64,000 nt of DNA from Candidatus Kuenenia stuttgartensis (GCA_945865635.1 CAMBEP010000021.1:1-64000); one strand, 5' to 3'; positions 18,245-27,726 are shown, counted from the first letter of the stretch. Notes: generated by a model not told the origin, from the letters alone. A program made the numbers and translations.

Positions 18245-18931
18245 ATGCCAATCATCGGAACACAGCAGTCGCCAATTCAGATAATGCACGAACAAACATT
18301 CCATGCTCATTTTCCATTCTCATACTTTGAAATCGATCGATACGAGGTGGAAGGTGATGTTGAAGGTGTTTTTGAAGATCACAATTTCGATTTTAATACG
18401 CCTCCCAAGGGATTGACCTTCAATAGAGAGCCCTGGTATTTACACAAGATGCATTTGCATGCGCCTGCGGAGCATCTGATCAACTCCTATGCTCCGAACC
18501 ATTTTGAACTTCACCTGGTACATTACCAGTCGGACAAACCGCACCCCACAGGTCCAAAGGTTGTGATCAGTGCCATGTTTGAAATCGCTAAAGAGAACCT
18601 CAAAGAGATCAAGAACCGTCATAGTTTTCACCATTTGAATAAATTTCACAAGGATATGACCAAGAAAAAAACCAAAAAGTGCTATCCTCCGCTGGAAGAA
18701 CCAACCCACCTCATTAATCCGAATGACTTTTTACCGGATTGCACCAGTCGTTGGTATCATTATCAAGGGTCATTGACTTCAGGAACTTACAGCGAAGATT
18801 GCGACTGGTTCGTTTTGGACGATAAATTCCAGGTTTGTGAATCTCATGTTCAATTCTTGTGCGAGACCAAACAAAAGGCGAGGCCAATCCATGCTCTCGA
18901 TCGGCGCTTCATCCTCCGTAACTTCGAATAA
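18245..18931 (+). CDS. Alpha-type carbonic anhydrase, apparently without signal peptide
   Basis: 228 residues from the ATG. Alpha-carbonic anhydrase marks are QQSPIQI near the start, KMHLHAPAEH with zinc ligands His70 and His72, FELHLVH with the third ligand His90 and its Glu88 partner, RWYHYQGSLTSGTYSEDCDWFVL, and RPIHALDRR near the end (usual form RPxQ.LNgR). The family hydrates CO2. Most bacterial alpha enzymes are periplasmic with a leader; none is visible here, and an in-frame TTG 17 codons upstream adds only Lys-rich residues. Either the enzyme is cytoplasmic or the start is wrong. AT-rich, isolated gene, possibly acquired. Confidence 0.85.
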   Translation: MPIIGTQQSPIQIMHEQTFHAHFPFSYFEIDRYEVEGDVEGVFEDHNFDFNTPPKGLTFNREPWYLHKMHLHAPAEHLINSYAPNHFELHLVHYQSDKPHPTGPKVVISAMFEIAKENLKEIKNRHSFHHLNKFHKDMTKKKTKKCYPPLEEPTHLINPNDFLPDCTSRWYHYQGSLTSGTYSEDCDWFVLDDKFQVCESHVQFLCETKQKARPIHALDRRFILRNFE

Positions 18932-19210
18932 GCCGGGGCTGAATTACAACCAGACGGATATAGTGATGTGTATCAAGCCTTTCATAAACTAAACCATTCA
19001 CTTGGGCTTGCGGAAGATTGCTTTCAATACACCCACCCGGCCAACAATGAATGCACTCTAATGGCAACAAGCCAAAGGATAGCGAATTTGCAACCCATCA
19101 AAGGAAACCCACTTTGAGTGAGTTTTGAGATTAGCCTAGCTAGTCTTAACAAGTCTCCCGTCAACTATTGGCGGGTCAATCTCGTTTCATCAAACCAAAA
19201 AAGGTGAAAA

Positions 19211-19540
19211 ATGTCTGATAAGAAGCTCCGTTCAGCCGATGCTCTTGTTAACATGTTCAGCAGTAATCCAGAACTCGTTGCTGAATTAAGAACCAGTGAC
19301 TCTGTAAAAGCACTTGCAAAGGTTGCAAAATAAGTCACAAGTCCAGCTTTTGTAAACGACCAGACGCTATACAGAATAGCAGTCTGAGTTCTTGGATTTC
19401 TAGCGATTACCACTTCTCTGGGGTCGCTCATACTTGCTGGTATTAATAAAGAGATCCCACAGGTGCTTGTGGCTTCAGGTTCTACTGCTGTTGGTGCATT
19501 AGTAGGCCTCTTCGCACCTTCACCGTCATCAAACAAATAA
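19211..19540 (+). pseudogene. Small membrane-protein gene interrupted by two in-frame stop codons
   Basis: A strong ribosome-binding site (AAGGTG) leads to ATG and a 40-codon frame (MSDKKLRSADALVNMF... to LAKVAK). TAA at 19331 closes it, but the same frame continues as VTSPAFVNDQTLYRIAV, is cut by TGA at 19385, and continues as VLGFLAITTSLGSLILAG, then IPQVLVASGSTAVGALVG and LFAPSPSSNK before a final TAA. The joined 110-codon product reads as one small protein: a helical N-terminus, then two transmembrane helices ending in the LFAPSP tail common to such proteins. Most likely a decaying gene. The first 40 residues could still be made. Confidence 0.65.
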
Positions 19541-20158
19541 TTCCCGATGGAATTTTGAGCGGCCTAATGGAAGCGATATGACAGCGAACTGAGAGATGGG
19601 ACGGATTGAGATCGAAAGTGTGAGGTTTTCTCAACAAAACAAAGTGATCATGGCTGCAAAGGGATGTTTGAACGCACGTTCCACAGATGCAAAGCGACTG
19701 TTAATTTGCATGTAAGATCGAGCGTATTTCGTTCTGCACGGGGCCATGAACCAAATAAACCTGATGGCTATGGATTGGGAAGTGTTGCACACGTCCCAAA
19801 CCTGGCTTAAATTTCTCTAATGAAATTTGTCCCTTCGCTGTCGACTTGCGCAACCTTTAAGATCCAGGGAAGAACTTCCCGGTAATCAAACCAGATCTTC
19901 AAAAAAACGAGTCGTTCGGTTTTGGATCTGTTATCTACGAAAAATGGTCGAATGCGTAAACTGAGTAACTTGGGTTGCATTATAATCTTTGGGGGGTTTG
20001 AGTGATAAAAATCGACATGAAAGTAAATTAAATCCTCAGGCTTGACAATTGTAGCCATGTGATATATTTGAGATACCCCCCCAGAGGTTTCTGTTTTAAA
20101 AACAGATCGCAAGATTGAAAATCCGTTAGAATTCCTAAGAAAAAAAGGCATGGTTACG
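19541..20158. other. Intergenic region upstream of the FAD-binding gene
   Basis: About 600 bases without a supported gene. It contains the second AATTTCTC...CGACTTGCGCAA arrangement (19810-19853) and a candidate promoter at 20042-20070. Confidence 0.45.
20042..20070 (+). promoter_or_regulatory. Candidate promoter for the tandem FAD-binding protein
   Basis: A perfect -35 TTGACA (20042-20047) is followed by an AT-rich -10 candidate, TATTTG at 17-base spacing or TATATT at 15-base spacing. It lies roughly 90-110 bases before the start codon. Consensus match only. Confidence 0.4.
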
Positions 20159-22969
20159 ATGGCGAATAAAAGGTCCGCGATCAAACTTTCCAGACGACAG
20201 GCGATCCCTCTTCAAAACCTATTGATGAAGCCGTCGATGGCTCCTGTGAATGCCGTGTCGGGAATTCTGAGCCCGATCGCGGTTTGGCTCCCGAAAACCA
20301 GGGCGAATGTCGCCAAGGCGGTTGCGCTTTCGCAAACCGAGAGCGTTGCCTTTAAAAGCAGCATGCAGGCGGCCGCCAAAAATGATCTGGTTGGGGCTGA
20401 TAGTCGTATTGTGATCAATCTTAGCCAGTTGAACAAAATTAAAATCCATCTGAATGTTGTGAAGGCCGAAGCGGGAGTCAGTATTGGAGATTTGGCCAGA
20501 AGCCTGGCGGATCATCAACTTGCCCTGCCGCTGGGCGACAACCCTGAGCAAAGTATCGTTGCCAACCTGGTGCGCGATACTCCATCTCTGATTGAGATGA
20601 CCCCTGGGCTGATGCGAGTTACGCCTTCATGCCTGAAGCGTACTCTTGGGGCATTGTCCAGCCATGTGATATCACTCAGAGTGGTCACACCGGATGGCAA
20701 GCCGATGACGCGCATGGGCTCTGATGCCCTGCAATGGGCTCAGAAGCAAAAGGCCGTGATTACGGAAATCACATTCAGGGCTTCTTCTTCTGAAGATTTA
20801 TGGATGTGCCGAACTTCTTTTGTTTATCCGGGGAGAGATTTGTTTGGCAAATTCGTCAAAGCCTTGTTTCTAAATCAGAGGGTTTCTCAGAAGACAGACC
20901 TTGTATTGGACGCATTCTCAGGGCGTTACGACATTCCGATGGTTCGAATCACGGCTGCTGGTGGTTTGATTGAGGATCAGGCGATTTTGGAGAAGCTTGT
21001 CACTGGGGCCCTGGCGGATCTGCCGCCCGAATACGCTGTGGATAAAGCTGTCGACTTTGAAGTGTGCCGTGGCTCTGATGTTATGAAGAACATCATGGCC
21101 GTTGGACTGGGCATTCCTGAGGATCCGGAAATTGAGACGATCAGGGACCCTCTGACGGTTTTAGAGAATGAGGATCAGGCAGAATACCTTGACTCAGCGA
21201 TTGAAGAGATTGATCGAGGACTGGCTTTCAGTGACGACCAGACAGGGAAACTCCATAAAGGCCTTCGACTTGCAAAGCGACTTCGGATCAACAGCGACGG
21301 GCTTTTATCGCTTAGTGGAAAAGAGTACAGGCGCCGGGTCCCGGGAGATTGGACGGCACCTGAGGCAGCGATGATGCCGATGGTCTCGCTGATGTCCATG
21401 CCCTCGCCTAGGTCCGTGGTCCGATATCTGCTGAATCTGTTGGATTTTTTCTCAAAAACCAAACCACGTATTCCTGATTTCAAGGGAGATATTTACATCC
21501 CTGATGACGGTAGAAGCTATTTGGCCCGATCCAGGCAATATGCCACATCCTCCTTTCCCAAGGCCAATACAACTCCGTTCATGGTGGCTTGCCCGACAGA
21601 CATTCCGGACATTCAGGCGGCCATCCGGTATGCCCAGGCCAATCATAAGCGCATTGTCGGACGAAGTGGCGGTCATCAATACAGCGGAAAGTCATCAGGC
21701 GATCAATCGACGATTGTACTCTCGATGGATGGGGATAACTTCAAGCAATTCCGGCCCATCTCAGAAAATATCATCGAGGTGGGTCCGGGTGTCCGGCTCA
21801 CTCAATTGGCGGCATATCTCAAGGAAAAAGGAATTGCGATACCGCACGGTGAGTGCCCGATGGTATGCGTGGGTGGCCATGCACAGACAGGCGGCTTTGG
21901 GCACTTGTTTCGATGCTTTGGCCTGACACTGGATTATGTGAAAGCCTTTACCATTGTATTGGCCGATGGGAGTGTGCGAACTCTGGAGCGGCCCAAAGGC
22001 CCCCCAAAAACCGCCGATGAAGAGCTTTTCTGGGGCGTGCTGGGTGGCAACGCCGGCTCATTCGGTATCGTCATAAGCTATGTGTTTGAATGCCTTAAGG
22101 ACGGCGATTACAAGTCGTCGTTCAGCTATACAGCACGTCGTAAATACGATAAAACTTTTTTCCGGACCATGATGAATGTGACCCAGAACTGGACGAAAAG
22201 TGTCGAAAAAGGGACACTGGCCCAGGGCATCGATTTTACAATCGCCCTTGAGTCGAGATCCTCAATCTTAATTTATCCGATCCTCGTGATCGATCTGGTC
22301 CAATCGGAGACAAATCGATTGGGAAGGCCGGCGGACGGAAGTGCGCTCGATGATGTCATTCAGGCTTCGGATCAAGGCGATGGGATCTATCTTCCATTTC
22401 TGAAGTACACCAGCCAGGGCAAGCATACGATTTCAACGATTTCCCAGTCTTTGGTGCGGGATTATCCAGCGACAACAAGCACAGGTCGAGAGTTTGATTA
22501 TCCTTACAAGAAACGCCTCAACTGTACGACCAAATCTCTGACAACGGCGTTCATTGAAAAGTTTGTCGATCTGGTCGACAAGGTCTTAAAGCAGGATGAT
22601 ATTTATCTTGTCTTTGAAATGATCATGGGCGCTGGCAAGTCGAGCGATGTGGAACGCTGGAAAGAGACTTCGATTCCTCGCCGGGATTTCGTATTCTGCC
22701 TGATGTTCGACCTCTTTTATAAAGACGGCTACGAAGATGTGGCAACGGGTTTACAGAAAGAAATGCAGAAAATCATTGATACCGAGTACAGCCAGGACCA
22801 AGAGCAGAAGCTTTTCTGGGGCTCATTTGGGTCAACGGATATGACTGACGACAAAGTCAGGGATTGCTATTACGACGACATTGATAAATACAAACGTCTT
22901 CAGAAATTAAAAAAGCAAGTTGATCCGGGCGACCTTTTCGGCAGTAGTTTTAGCGTAAAGCTGCCTTAA
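20159..22969 (+). CDS. Tandem FAD-binding oxidase; C-terminal half berberine-bridge-enzyme-like
   Basis: 936 residues from the second ATG, which is better placed after AAAAGG than the ATG three codons earlier. The C-terminal half (about 450-936) is a PCMH-type FAD oxidase. His506 in GRSGGHQYS and Cys566 in GECPMVCVGGH match the two residues that tether FAD bicovalently in berberine-bridge-like enzymes, and the end (QVDPGDLFGSSFSVKLP) is BBE-like. The N-terminal half (about 30-330) has the outline of a second PCMH domain (VVKAEAGVSIGDLARSLADHQL) but no GGH motif, so it is probably a non-catalytic duplicate. Substrate unknown; family members oxidise alcohols or sugars. No signal peptide is obvious. 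Confidence 0.82.
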   Translation: MANKRSAIKLSRRQAIPLQNLLMKPSMAPVNAVSGILSPIAVWLPKTRANVAKAVALSQTESVAFKSSMQAAAKNDLVGADSRIVINLSQLNKIKIHLNVVKAEAGVSIGDLARSLADHQLALPLGDNPEQSIVANLVRDTPSLIEMTPGLMRVTPSCLKRTLGALSSHVISLRVVTPDGKPMTRMGSDALQWAQKQKAVITEITFRASSSEDLWMCRTSFVYPGRDLFGKFVKALFLNQRVSQKTDLVLDAFSGRYDIPMVRITAAGGLIEDQAILEKLVTGALADLPPEYAVDKAVDFEVCRGSDVMKNIMAVGLGIPEDPEIETIRDPLTVLENEDQAEYLDSAIEEIDRGLAFSDDQTGKLHKGLRLAKRLRINSDGLLSLSGKEYRRRVPGDWTAPEAAMMPMVSLMSMPSPRSVVRYLLNLLDFFSKTKPRIPDFKGDIYIPDDGRSYLARSRQYATSSFPKANTTPFMVACPTDIPDIQAAIRYAQANHKRIVGRSGGHQYSGKSSGDQSTIVLSMDGDNFKQFRPISENIIEVGPGVRLTQLAAYLKEKGIAIPHGECPMVCVGGHAQTGGFGHLFRCFGLTLDYVKAFTIVLADGSVRTLERPKGPPKTADEELFWGVLGGNAGSFGIVISYVFECLKDGDYKSSFSYTARRKYDKTFFRTMMNVTQNWTKSVEKGTLAQGIDFTIALESRSSILIYPILVIDLVQSETNRLGRPADGSALDDVIQASDQGDGIYLPFLKYTSQGKHTISTISQSLVRDYPATTSTGREFDYPYKKRLNCTTKSLTTAFIEKFVDLVDKVLKQDDIYLVFEMIMGAGKSSDVERWKETSIPRRDFVFCLMFDLFYKDGYEDVATGLQKEMQKIIDTEYSQDQEQKLFWGSFGSTDMTDDKVRDCYYDDIDKYKRLQKLKKQVDPGDLFGSSFSVKLP

Positions 22970-23075
22970 TGCCTTGATCAGAGATGAACCTGAGCAAGAA
23001 TTTCCTCTTGTCTTGTGACAGTTTGTCGCAGGATAAGAGGAAATACATTTGGCCGTGGTGAGCGGAACTCTGGGG

Positions 23076-23303
23076 TTATTCGTCGAGGCCCATTTCCCGG
23101 GCCTTTTCCTCGATCAGTTCTTCGAATTGGTCGAGTTCGTCTTCGTTGAGCTCGCGGGTGATCAGATAACTGCCGTCGATCCATCGGCCCAGGTCGATCA
23201 GTTTGCAGCGATCGGAGCAGAATGGGAACGACGGCTGATTGTCCAGATTCTCAAACAGGAAGAGTTTTTTGCAGATTGGGCATGCCATCGATTTGTTGGT
23301 CAT
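23076..23303 (-). CDS. yacG: YacG-type DNA gyrase inhibitor / zinc-binding protein
   Basis: A 75-residue four-cysteine zinc protein: CPICKK near the N-terminus, then PFCSDRCKLIDLGRWIDGSY, the family's hallmark, and an acidic helical tail. In E. coli YacG binds GyrB and blocks DNA binding by gyrase. Its start overlaps the FmdB-like stop by four bases, so the two are translationally coupled at the end of the dnaJ-grpE unit. Confidence 0.92.
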   Translation of the reverse strand: MTNKSMACPICKKLFLFENLDNQPSFPFCSDRCKLIDLGRWIDGSYLITRELNEDELDQFEELIEEKAREMGLDE

Positions 23304-23626
23304 GACTTGCCCGACCCGCCTGATGGTGATGATGATGACGAGCCTGAGCCGGAACTGCCCGACGAGGACGAGCCACTGCTTGCAGCCGGAGGCGGCGGTG
23401 CCGAGGATGCGGAATCGGCCTTGGCGGCCTTATTGTAGGAGTCAGACCGATAGTCGGTGATATAGAAGCCGCTGCCCTTGAAGAGGATCGCTCCGCCGCC
23501 GCCAATCTTGCGCCGGAGCTGGTCGGTTTCGCACTTCGGGCAGTGCTTCTGGGGGTCGGCCTTGATCGACTCGTAGGATTCAAATTCGTGGGCGCAGCCG
23601 TCGCAGATATAGTCGTATGTTGGCAC
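23300..23626 (-). CDS. FmdB-family zinc-ribbon regulatory protein with Ser/Gly-rich tail
   Basis: 108 residues. The first 45 are the FmdB/CxxC-CxxC regulatory ribbon: MPTYDYICDGCAHEFE, HCPKCETDQLRRKIGGGG and the FKGSGFYITDYRS segment. The remainder is a low-complexity Ala/Pro/Ser/Gly tail, likely disordered. The family was named from a formamidase regulator, but its general role is unsettled. It lies between grpE (42 bases) and yacG (4-base overlap). Confidence 0.9.
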   Translation of the reverse strand: MPTYDYICDGCAHEFESYESIKADPQKHCPKCETDQLRRKIGGGGAILFKGSGFYITDYRSDSYNKAAKADSASSAPPPPAASSGSSSSGSSGSGSSSSSPSGGSGKS

Positions 23627-23668
23627 TGTGTGGATTCCTTTGTCGATTGCTTCGCTAGAGGCTTTGTT

Positions 23669-24244
23669 TCAGCCGGCCACGGAGACGACGACTTTGGATG
23701 GCCGGAGGACCCGGTCGCCAAGTTTGTAGCCTTGGGCCAAAACCTGGATCACAGTGCCGTCGGGATGATCGTCGCTAGGCCTCTGCATGACGGCTTCGTG
23801 TTCATCTGGGTTGAAGGGTAGATCCTGGGACTCGATCGGAACCACTTTATGCTTGGCCAGGGCAGCCAGAAGCTGCTTGTGGACAAGCTCCAGCCCGGCC
23901 AGAATGCTGGACGAGCCTGAACCCCCGCTGCGGGCGGATTCCAGGGCCCTGTCAAAGTTATCCATGACATCAAGCACATCTCGGGCCACGGAGCCGATGG
24001 CCTCCAGCCTCCGGATGTCGATCATGGATCGTTCCCGGCGGAGGGCGTTTTGGAATTCGGCCTGAACGCGGAGGAGTTGATCCTTGAGCTCATCGCGCTC
24101 ACGAGAGACTAAAACCAATGGGTCCTCAGCAAAGCTCGTCTCAGAGTCTTCAATCAAGTCGTCCAGATTTTCGTCGGGCTGCATTTCAGGCCTTTCTTCA
24201 GAAGGTTTTGACGGTCGGCGAAACCGGTGGGGCCATCGTGACAT
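23669..24244 (-). CDS. grpE: Nucleotide exchange factor GrpE
   Basis: 191 residues. The acidic N-terminus is followed by the long coiled-coil dimer helix (SRERDELKDQLLRVQAEF, ALRRERSMIDIRR) and the beta domain ending NPDEHEAVMQ...GYKLGDRVLRPSKVVVS. Releases ADP from DnaK. Its ATG shares one base with the dnaJ stop (TGATG). No dnaK is present in the window, so its partner is encoded elsewhere. Confidence 0.95.
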   Translation of the reverse strand: MSRWPHRFRRPSKPSEERPEMQPDENLDDLIEDSETSFAEDPLVLVSRERDELKDQLLRVQAEFQNALRRERSMIDIRRLEAIGSVARDVLDVMDNFDRALESARSGGSGSSSILAGLELVHKQLLAALAKHKVVPIESQDLPFNPDEHEAVMQRPSDDHPDGTVIQVLAQGYKLGDRVLRPSKVVVSVAG

Positions 24245-25389
24245 CAGCTTTTTTCTTCAGATCGAGTGGTCGCATCATCGGATTCGGTAAAATAGCCTCT
24301 GAGTTTCTCGAAGAAACTTTTCTGTCGCGGCATGACCGATTCATGATCTAACTCGGCAAATTCCCTGAGCAATTCTTCCTGGCGTACAGATAGGTGGCGT
24401 GGTGTTTCCACCACAACTTCAATGAGCTCATCGCCCCGACCGCGACCGTTGACGTCGGGAATGCCCTTGCTACGCATCCGGAAAACTTCGCCACTCTGGG
24501 TTCCACGAGGAATATTCAGCTTCTCGCGGCCATCCAGTGTGGGCACTTCGATTTCGGCACCCAAGGCGGCCTGTGAAAAATGGATTGGGAACTGACAGAC
24601 GATGTCGTTGCCACGTCGTTCAAAAACATCGTGAGGCTTGACGTGAATCTGGATCCGCAAATTGCCTCGCGGTGCACCAGGATCGCCCAACTCGCCCTGA
24701 TTGCGAATCTGAAGCCAGATCCCCGTATCGACCCCCGGCGGGACTTCCACATCAAGCTGCACTTTTTCCTGAGTACGGCCTGTGCCACGGCAATCGGGAC
24801 AAGGGTCGGCGATGCGCATCCCTTCACCGCCACAGGCTGGACAGGTGGTGGCGACCTGAAAAAAGCCACGCGACTGAATCACCTGTCCTTGCCCACCGCA
24901 ATACGTGCATGTGGTGGCTACGGTTCCCTTGCGGGCGCCTGAGCCATTGCAGGACCGGCAGGGTTCGCCGCGATTCATGGTAATCGTCTTGCTGACACCC
25001 TTGGCGGCCTCAAGCAAGTCAATCTCAAGCTTTATGGCAAGATCGGCGCCTGGCTTGGGGCCTCGGCGGCGCTGGCCAAACATGTCGCCAAAAAAGGCAT
25101 TCTGAAAGATTTCGCCAAAGGCCGACATGATGTCTTCAGGGGCCGCAGACGCAGGCCCGGACTGAAGGCCAGCGTGCCCATAGCGATCGTACTTCTGACG
25201 ATTGCCCTCGTCGGAAAGTATCTGGTAAGCTTCGGCAGCCTCTTTGAAACGCAATTCCGCTTCGGCATCGCCTGGGTTTCGGTCCGGGTGATTTTTCATC
25301 GCCAGTTGGCGATAAGCTTTCTTGATATCTTCAAGGGTGGCCTCACGGCGAATGCCAAGCACTTCATAGTAATCGCGTTTCGTTGCCAT
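24244..25389 (-). CDS. dnaJ: Chaperone DnaJ (type I, four zinc-finger repeats)
   Basis: 381 residues from the ATG preceded by AGGGCGG; an upstream frame to 25509 adds 40 unrelated residues. The J domain has the HPD motif at 34-36. The central zinc region has four CxxCxGxG repeats (CRSCNGSG, CTYCGGQG, CPACGGEG, CPDCRGTG), followed by the substrate-binding C-terminal domains. The Gly/Phe linker is short and poor in Gly/Phe. It stimulates DnaK ATPase and delivers clients. First gene of dnaJ-grpE-fmdB-like-yacG. Confidence 0.96.
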   Translation of the reverse strand: MATKRDYYEVLGIRREATLEDIKKAYRQLAMKNHPDRNPGDAEAELRFKEAAEAYQILSDEGNRQKYDRYGHAGLQSGPASAAPEDIMSAFGEIFQNAFFGDMFGQRRRGPKPGADLAIKLEIDLLEAAKGVSKTITMNRGEPCRSCNGSGARKGTVATTCTYCGGQGQVIQSRGFFQVATTCPACGGEGMRIADPCPDCRGTGRTQEKVQLDVEVPPGVDTGIWLQIRNQGELGDPGAPRGNLRIQIHVKPHDVFERRGNDIVCQFPIHFSQAALGAEIEVPTLDGREKLNIPRGTQSGEVFRMRSKGIPDVNGRGRGDELIEVVVETPRHLSVRQEELLREFAELDHESVMPRQKSFFEKLRGYFTESDDATTRSEEKS

Positions 25390-25506
25390 CGTCCGCCCTG
25401 TTAGTCCGCCTCGAAATGAAGCGGGATCATGTTTTTTTGGGAACTGAGTGGACCGCCAGTTGATCCAGATTTCGTGAGGGACTGAAACAACCCCAAAGAA
25501 TTTTAG

Positions 25507-25544
25507 CAAAAATGGGAAAGGCCGTGTGAACGACCTTCCCCATT
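25507..25544 (-). terminator. Intrinsic terminator after the downstream groEL
   Basis: On the minus strand an 11-bp stem with one mismatch (arms 25534-25544 and 25511-25521) is followed by TTTTTG. It lies about 45 bases past the groEL stop and before dnaJ, separating the groEL-groES-groEL transcript from dnaJ-grpE. Confidence 0.65.
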
Positions 25545-25552
25545 GTCTTGAC

Positions 25553-25570
25553 CTGCTCCAAGGGGAGCAG
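25553..25570. other. Perfect 7-bp hairpin next to the terminator
   Basis: CTGCTCC / GGAGCAG with a 4-base loop, immediately after the groEL stop and before the U-tracted terminator. It could add to termination or protect the mRNA 3' end. Confidence 0.45.
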
Positions 25571-25589
25571 GAATCAGATCAACCGATCA

Positions 25590-27212
25590 TCAGCGGACAA
25601 CGCCTTCGCCCTTGGACGTTTTTTCGTCGTCTTCCTTGATGCTGGTGATCATGACTTCAGTCGTGAGCATCAAGCCAGCGATCGAGGCGGCATTCTCAAG
25701 AGCAGACCGCGTGACCTTGGTCGGGTCGATAATGCCCGCTTCAAGCATGTTCACATACTCGCCCGTATTGGCGTTGAAACCAATGGGGCCAGGGCTGTTG
25801 CGCACTTCGTCGACCACGACGCCACCATCGATACCGGAGTTCGATGCAATGTGACGAATCGGTTCTTCAACAGCACGCAGAATGATGGCGGCCCCGATGC
25901 GTTCATCGCCTGTGAGCGAATCAACAACGGCCTGAATGGTCGGAATGGCCTTCAGGAGAGCGGAACCACCACCTGGAACAATGCCTTCTTCAGCCGCCGC
26001 CCGGGTGGCATGAAGGGCGTCTTCGACGCGGGCTTTGAGCTCCTTCATGGCGGCTTCCGTGGCGGCACCAACATTGATCAGGGCCACACCACCGGAAAGC
26101 TTGGCAAGACGTTCCTGGAACTTCTCGCGGTCGTATTCGCTCTCGGTCTCTTCAATCTGACGACGCAGTTGATCAATCCTGCGCTGAATCTCTTCGCGGG
26201 ATCCACTGCCCTGGATGATCGTGGTGGAATCCTTGCTGACCTTGACCTGCTTGGCGGTTCCAAGCTGATTGAGGTCGACATTTTCGAGCTTGACACCGAG
26301 GTCATCGCTAACCACCGTGCCGCCCGTAAGGATCGCCATGTCACCCAGCATGGCCTTGCGGCGGTCGCCAAAGCCAGGGGCCTTGACAGCGACTACGTTG
26401 AGCAGTCCACGCAAGCGATTGACCACCAGCAGGGAAAGGGCTTCGCCGTCGACGTCTTCGGCTACCAGAACCAGACCACGGCCAGACTGAGCCGTTTTTT
26501 CGAGCAATGGAATCATGTCCCGAATGTTCGAGATCTTCTTCTCGTAGAGCAGAATGTAAGGGTCGTCCATGATCGCTTCCATCGTGGCCGGACTGGTCAC
26601 GAAGTAAGGGCTCAGGTACCCCTTGTCAAACTGCATGCCTTCGACAAACTCCAGTGTGGTGGATGACGATTTGCCTTCCTCCACTGTGATCACACCGTCA
26701 CGACCAACACGCTCCACTGCATCGGCAAGCATATTGCCAATCGTGGGATCATTGTTTGCCGAAATGGTGCCGACCTGGGCGATCTCTTCCTTCTTGGAGA
26801 CTGGCTTGGCCAGTTTCGTCTGAAGAAATTCGACCGTTGCCGATACGGCTTTTTCAATCCCGCGACGGATCGCTGTCGGATTCGATCCACTTGTAACCGA
26901 CTTCAACCCTTCACGATAAATGGCTCGTGCCAAAATCGTTGCTGTGGTTGTTCCATCACCGGCCACGTCGGAGGTTTTTGAGGCCACCACGTTGACCAGC
27001 TTGGCACCCATGTTCTCGAACGGATCATCCAGTTCGATCTCTTTGGAGACCGTGACGCCGTCCTTGGTGACCGTCGGGCCACCAAACGACTTCGCGATGA
27101 TCACGTTACGACCGGTTGGCCCAAGTGTGGTTCCAACGGCATGGGCCAAAATGTCGACACCTTCGAGCAACTTGCGTCGAGCGGCGTCGGAGAAGAGTAG
27201 CTGCTTTGCCAC
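25590..27212 (-). CDS. groL: Chaperonin GroEL, paralogue without GGM tail
   Basis: 540 residues of the 60-kDa chaperonin: [26 protein letters not shown] (in two parts), [12 protein letters not shown] with the nucleotide-binding Asp, a full apical domain, and [13 protein letters not shown]. The C-terminus ends [11 protein letters not shown] and lacks the Gly-Gly-Met repeats that line the folding cage of standard GroEL. It is the last gene of groEL-groES-groEL and ends in an intrinsic terminator. Such tail-less paralogues in multi-chaperonin bacteria often have specialised clients; that is inference here. Confidence 0.97.
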   Translation of the reverse strand: MAKQLLFSDAARRKLLEGVDILAHAVGTTLGPTGRNVIIAKSFGGPTVTKDGVTVSKEIELDDPFENMGAKLVNVVASKTSDVAGDGTTTATILARAIYREGLKSVTSGSNPTAIRRGIEKAVSATVEFLQTKLAKPVSKKEEIAQVGTISANNDPTIGNMLADAVERVGRDGVITVEEGKSSSTTLEFVEGMQFDKGYLSPYFVTSPATMEAIMDDPYILLYEKKISNIRDMIPLLEKTAQSGRGLVLVAEDVDGEALSLLVVNRLRGLLNVVAVKAPGFGDRRKAMLGDMAILTGGTVVSDDLGVKLENVDLNQLGTAKQVKVSKDSTTIIQGSGSREEIQRRIDQLRRQIEETESEYDREKFQERLAKLSGGVALINVGAATEAAMKELKARVEDALHATRAAAEEGIVPGGGSALLKAIPTIQAVVDSLTGDERIGAAIILRAVEEPIRHIASNSGIDGGVVVDEVRNSPGPIGFNANTGEYVNMLEAGIIDPTKVTRSALENAASIAGLMLTTEVMITSIKEDDEKTSKGEGVVR

Positions 27213-27313
27213 GTTTCTGATTCTCCTTCTATCTGTTCGAGGTCGTCGGACGATTCAAGTACGGCATGTACCTATTCAAAATCTGCCCGACAACCGCTCG
27301 CAAGTGATAATGC

Positions 27314-27607
27314 TCAGTTCACAACCTTGGCCAGAATGTCAGACTCACGAAGAATCTTGACTTCCTTGCCGTCCACCTTCACGTCGGTGCCGGAATACTT
27401 GCCGAAAAGAACTTCGTCGCCCACCACCACACCAACGGCAGCACGATCACCGGATTCCAGCAATTTGCCAGGACCAACAGCTATCACGGTGCCCCTCTGG
27501 GGCTTCTCTTTGGCTGTGTCAGGAAGGACGATCCCGCCAGCAGTCTTCTCTTCAGCCTGAATCTGTTCAACAACAACCCGGTCTTCCAAAGGACGCAGAA
27601 CGGCCAT
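27314..27607 (-). CDS. groS: Co-chaperonin GroES
   Basis: 97 residues with the 10-kDa co-chaperonin pattern: [35 protein letters not shown] (mobile loop), [19 protein letters not shown] and ILRESDILA. It sits between the two groEL genes (138 bases after one, 101 before the other), so either GroEL may use it. Confidence 0.97.
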   Translation of the reverse strand: MAVLRPLEDRVVVEQIQAEEKTAGGIVLPDTAKEKPQRGTVIAVGPGKLLESGDRAAVGVVVGDEVLFGKYSGTDVKVDGKEVKILRESDILAKVVN

Positions 27608-27726
27608 TTTTAGGTTACCCTTTCTTAGTGATTCGATCTGATCATGTTTTTTAGAACCTGCCAGGCCGGTCTCATGCGGAACTTTTCCACGAACCGGCCC
27701 AACAGTCTGGTTTTTGACAATGCAGC

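Noticed and set aside
19385..19387. TGA as a selenocysteine or tryptophan codon
   Set aside because: An upstream in-frame TAA also interrupts the gene, no SECIS-like hairpin is apparent, and the other genes in the window end in ordinary TGA stops.
19165..19536. 123-codon minus-strand frame
   Set aside because: Antisense to the broken membrane-protein gene at 19211-19540, which has a proper ribosome-binding site and membrane helices.
25548..26666. 372-codon plus-strand open frame opposite groEL
   Set aside because: Antisense shadow of a strongly conserved chaperonin gene.
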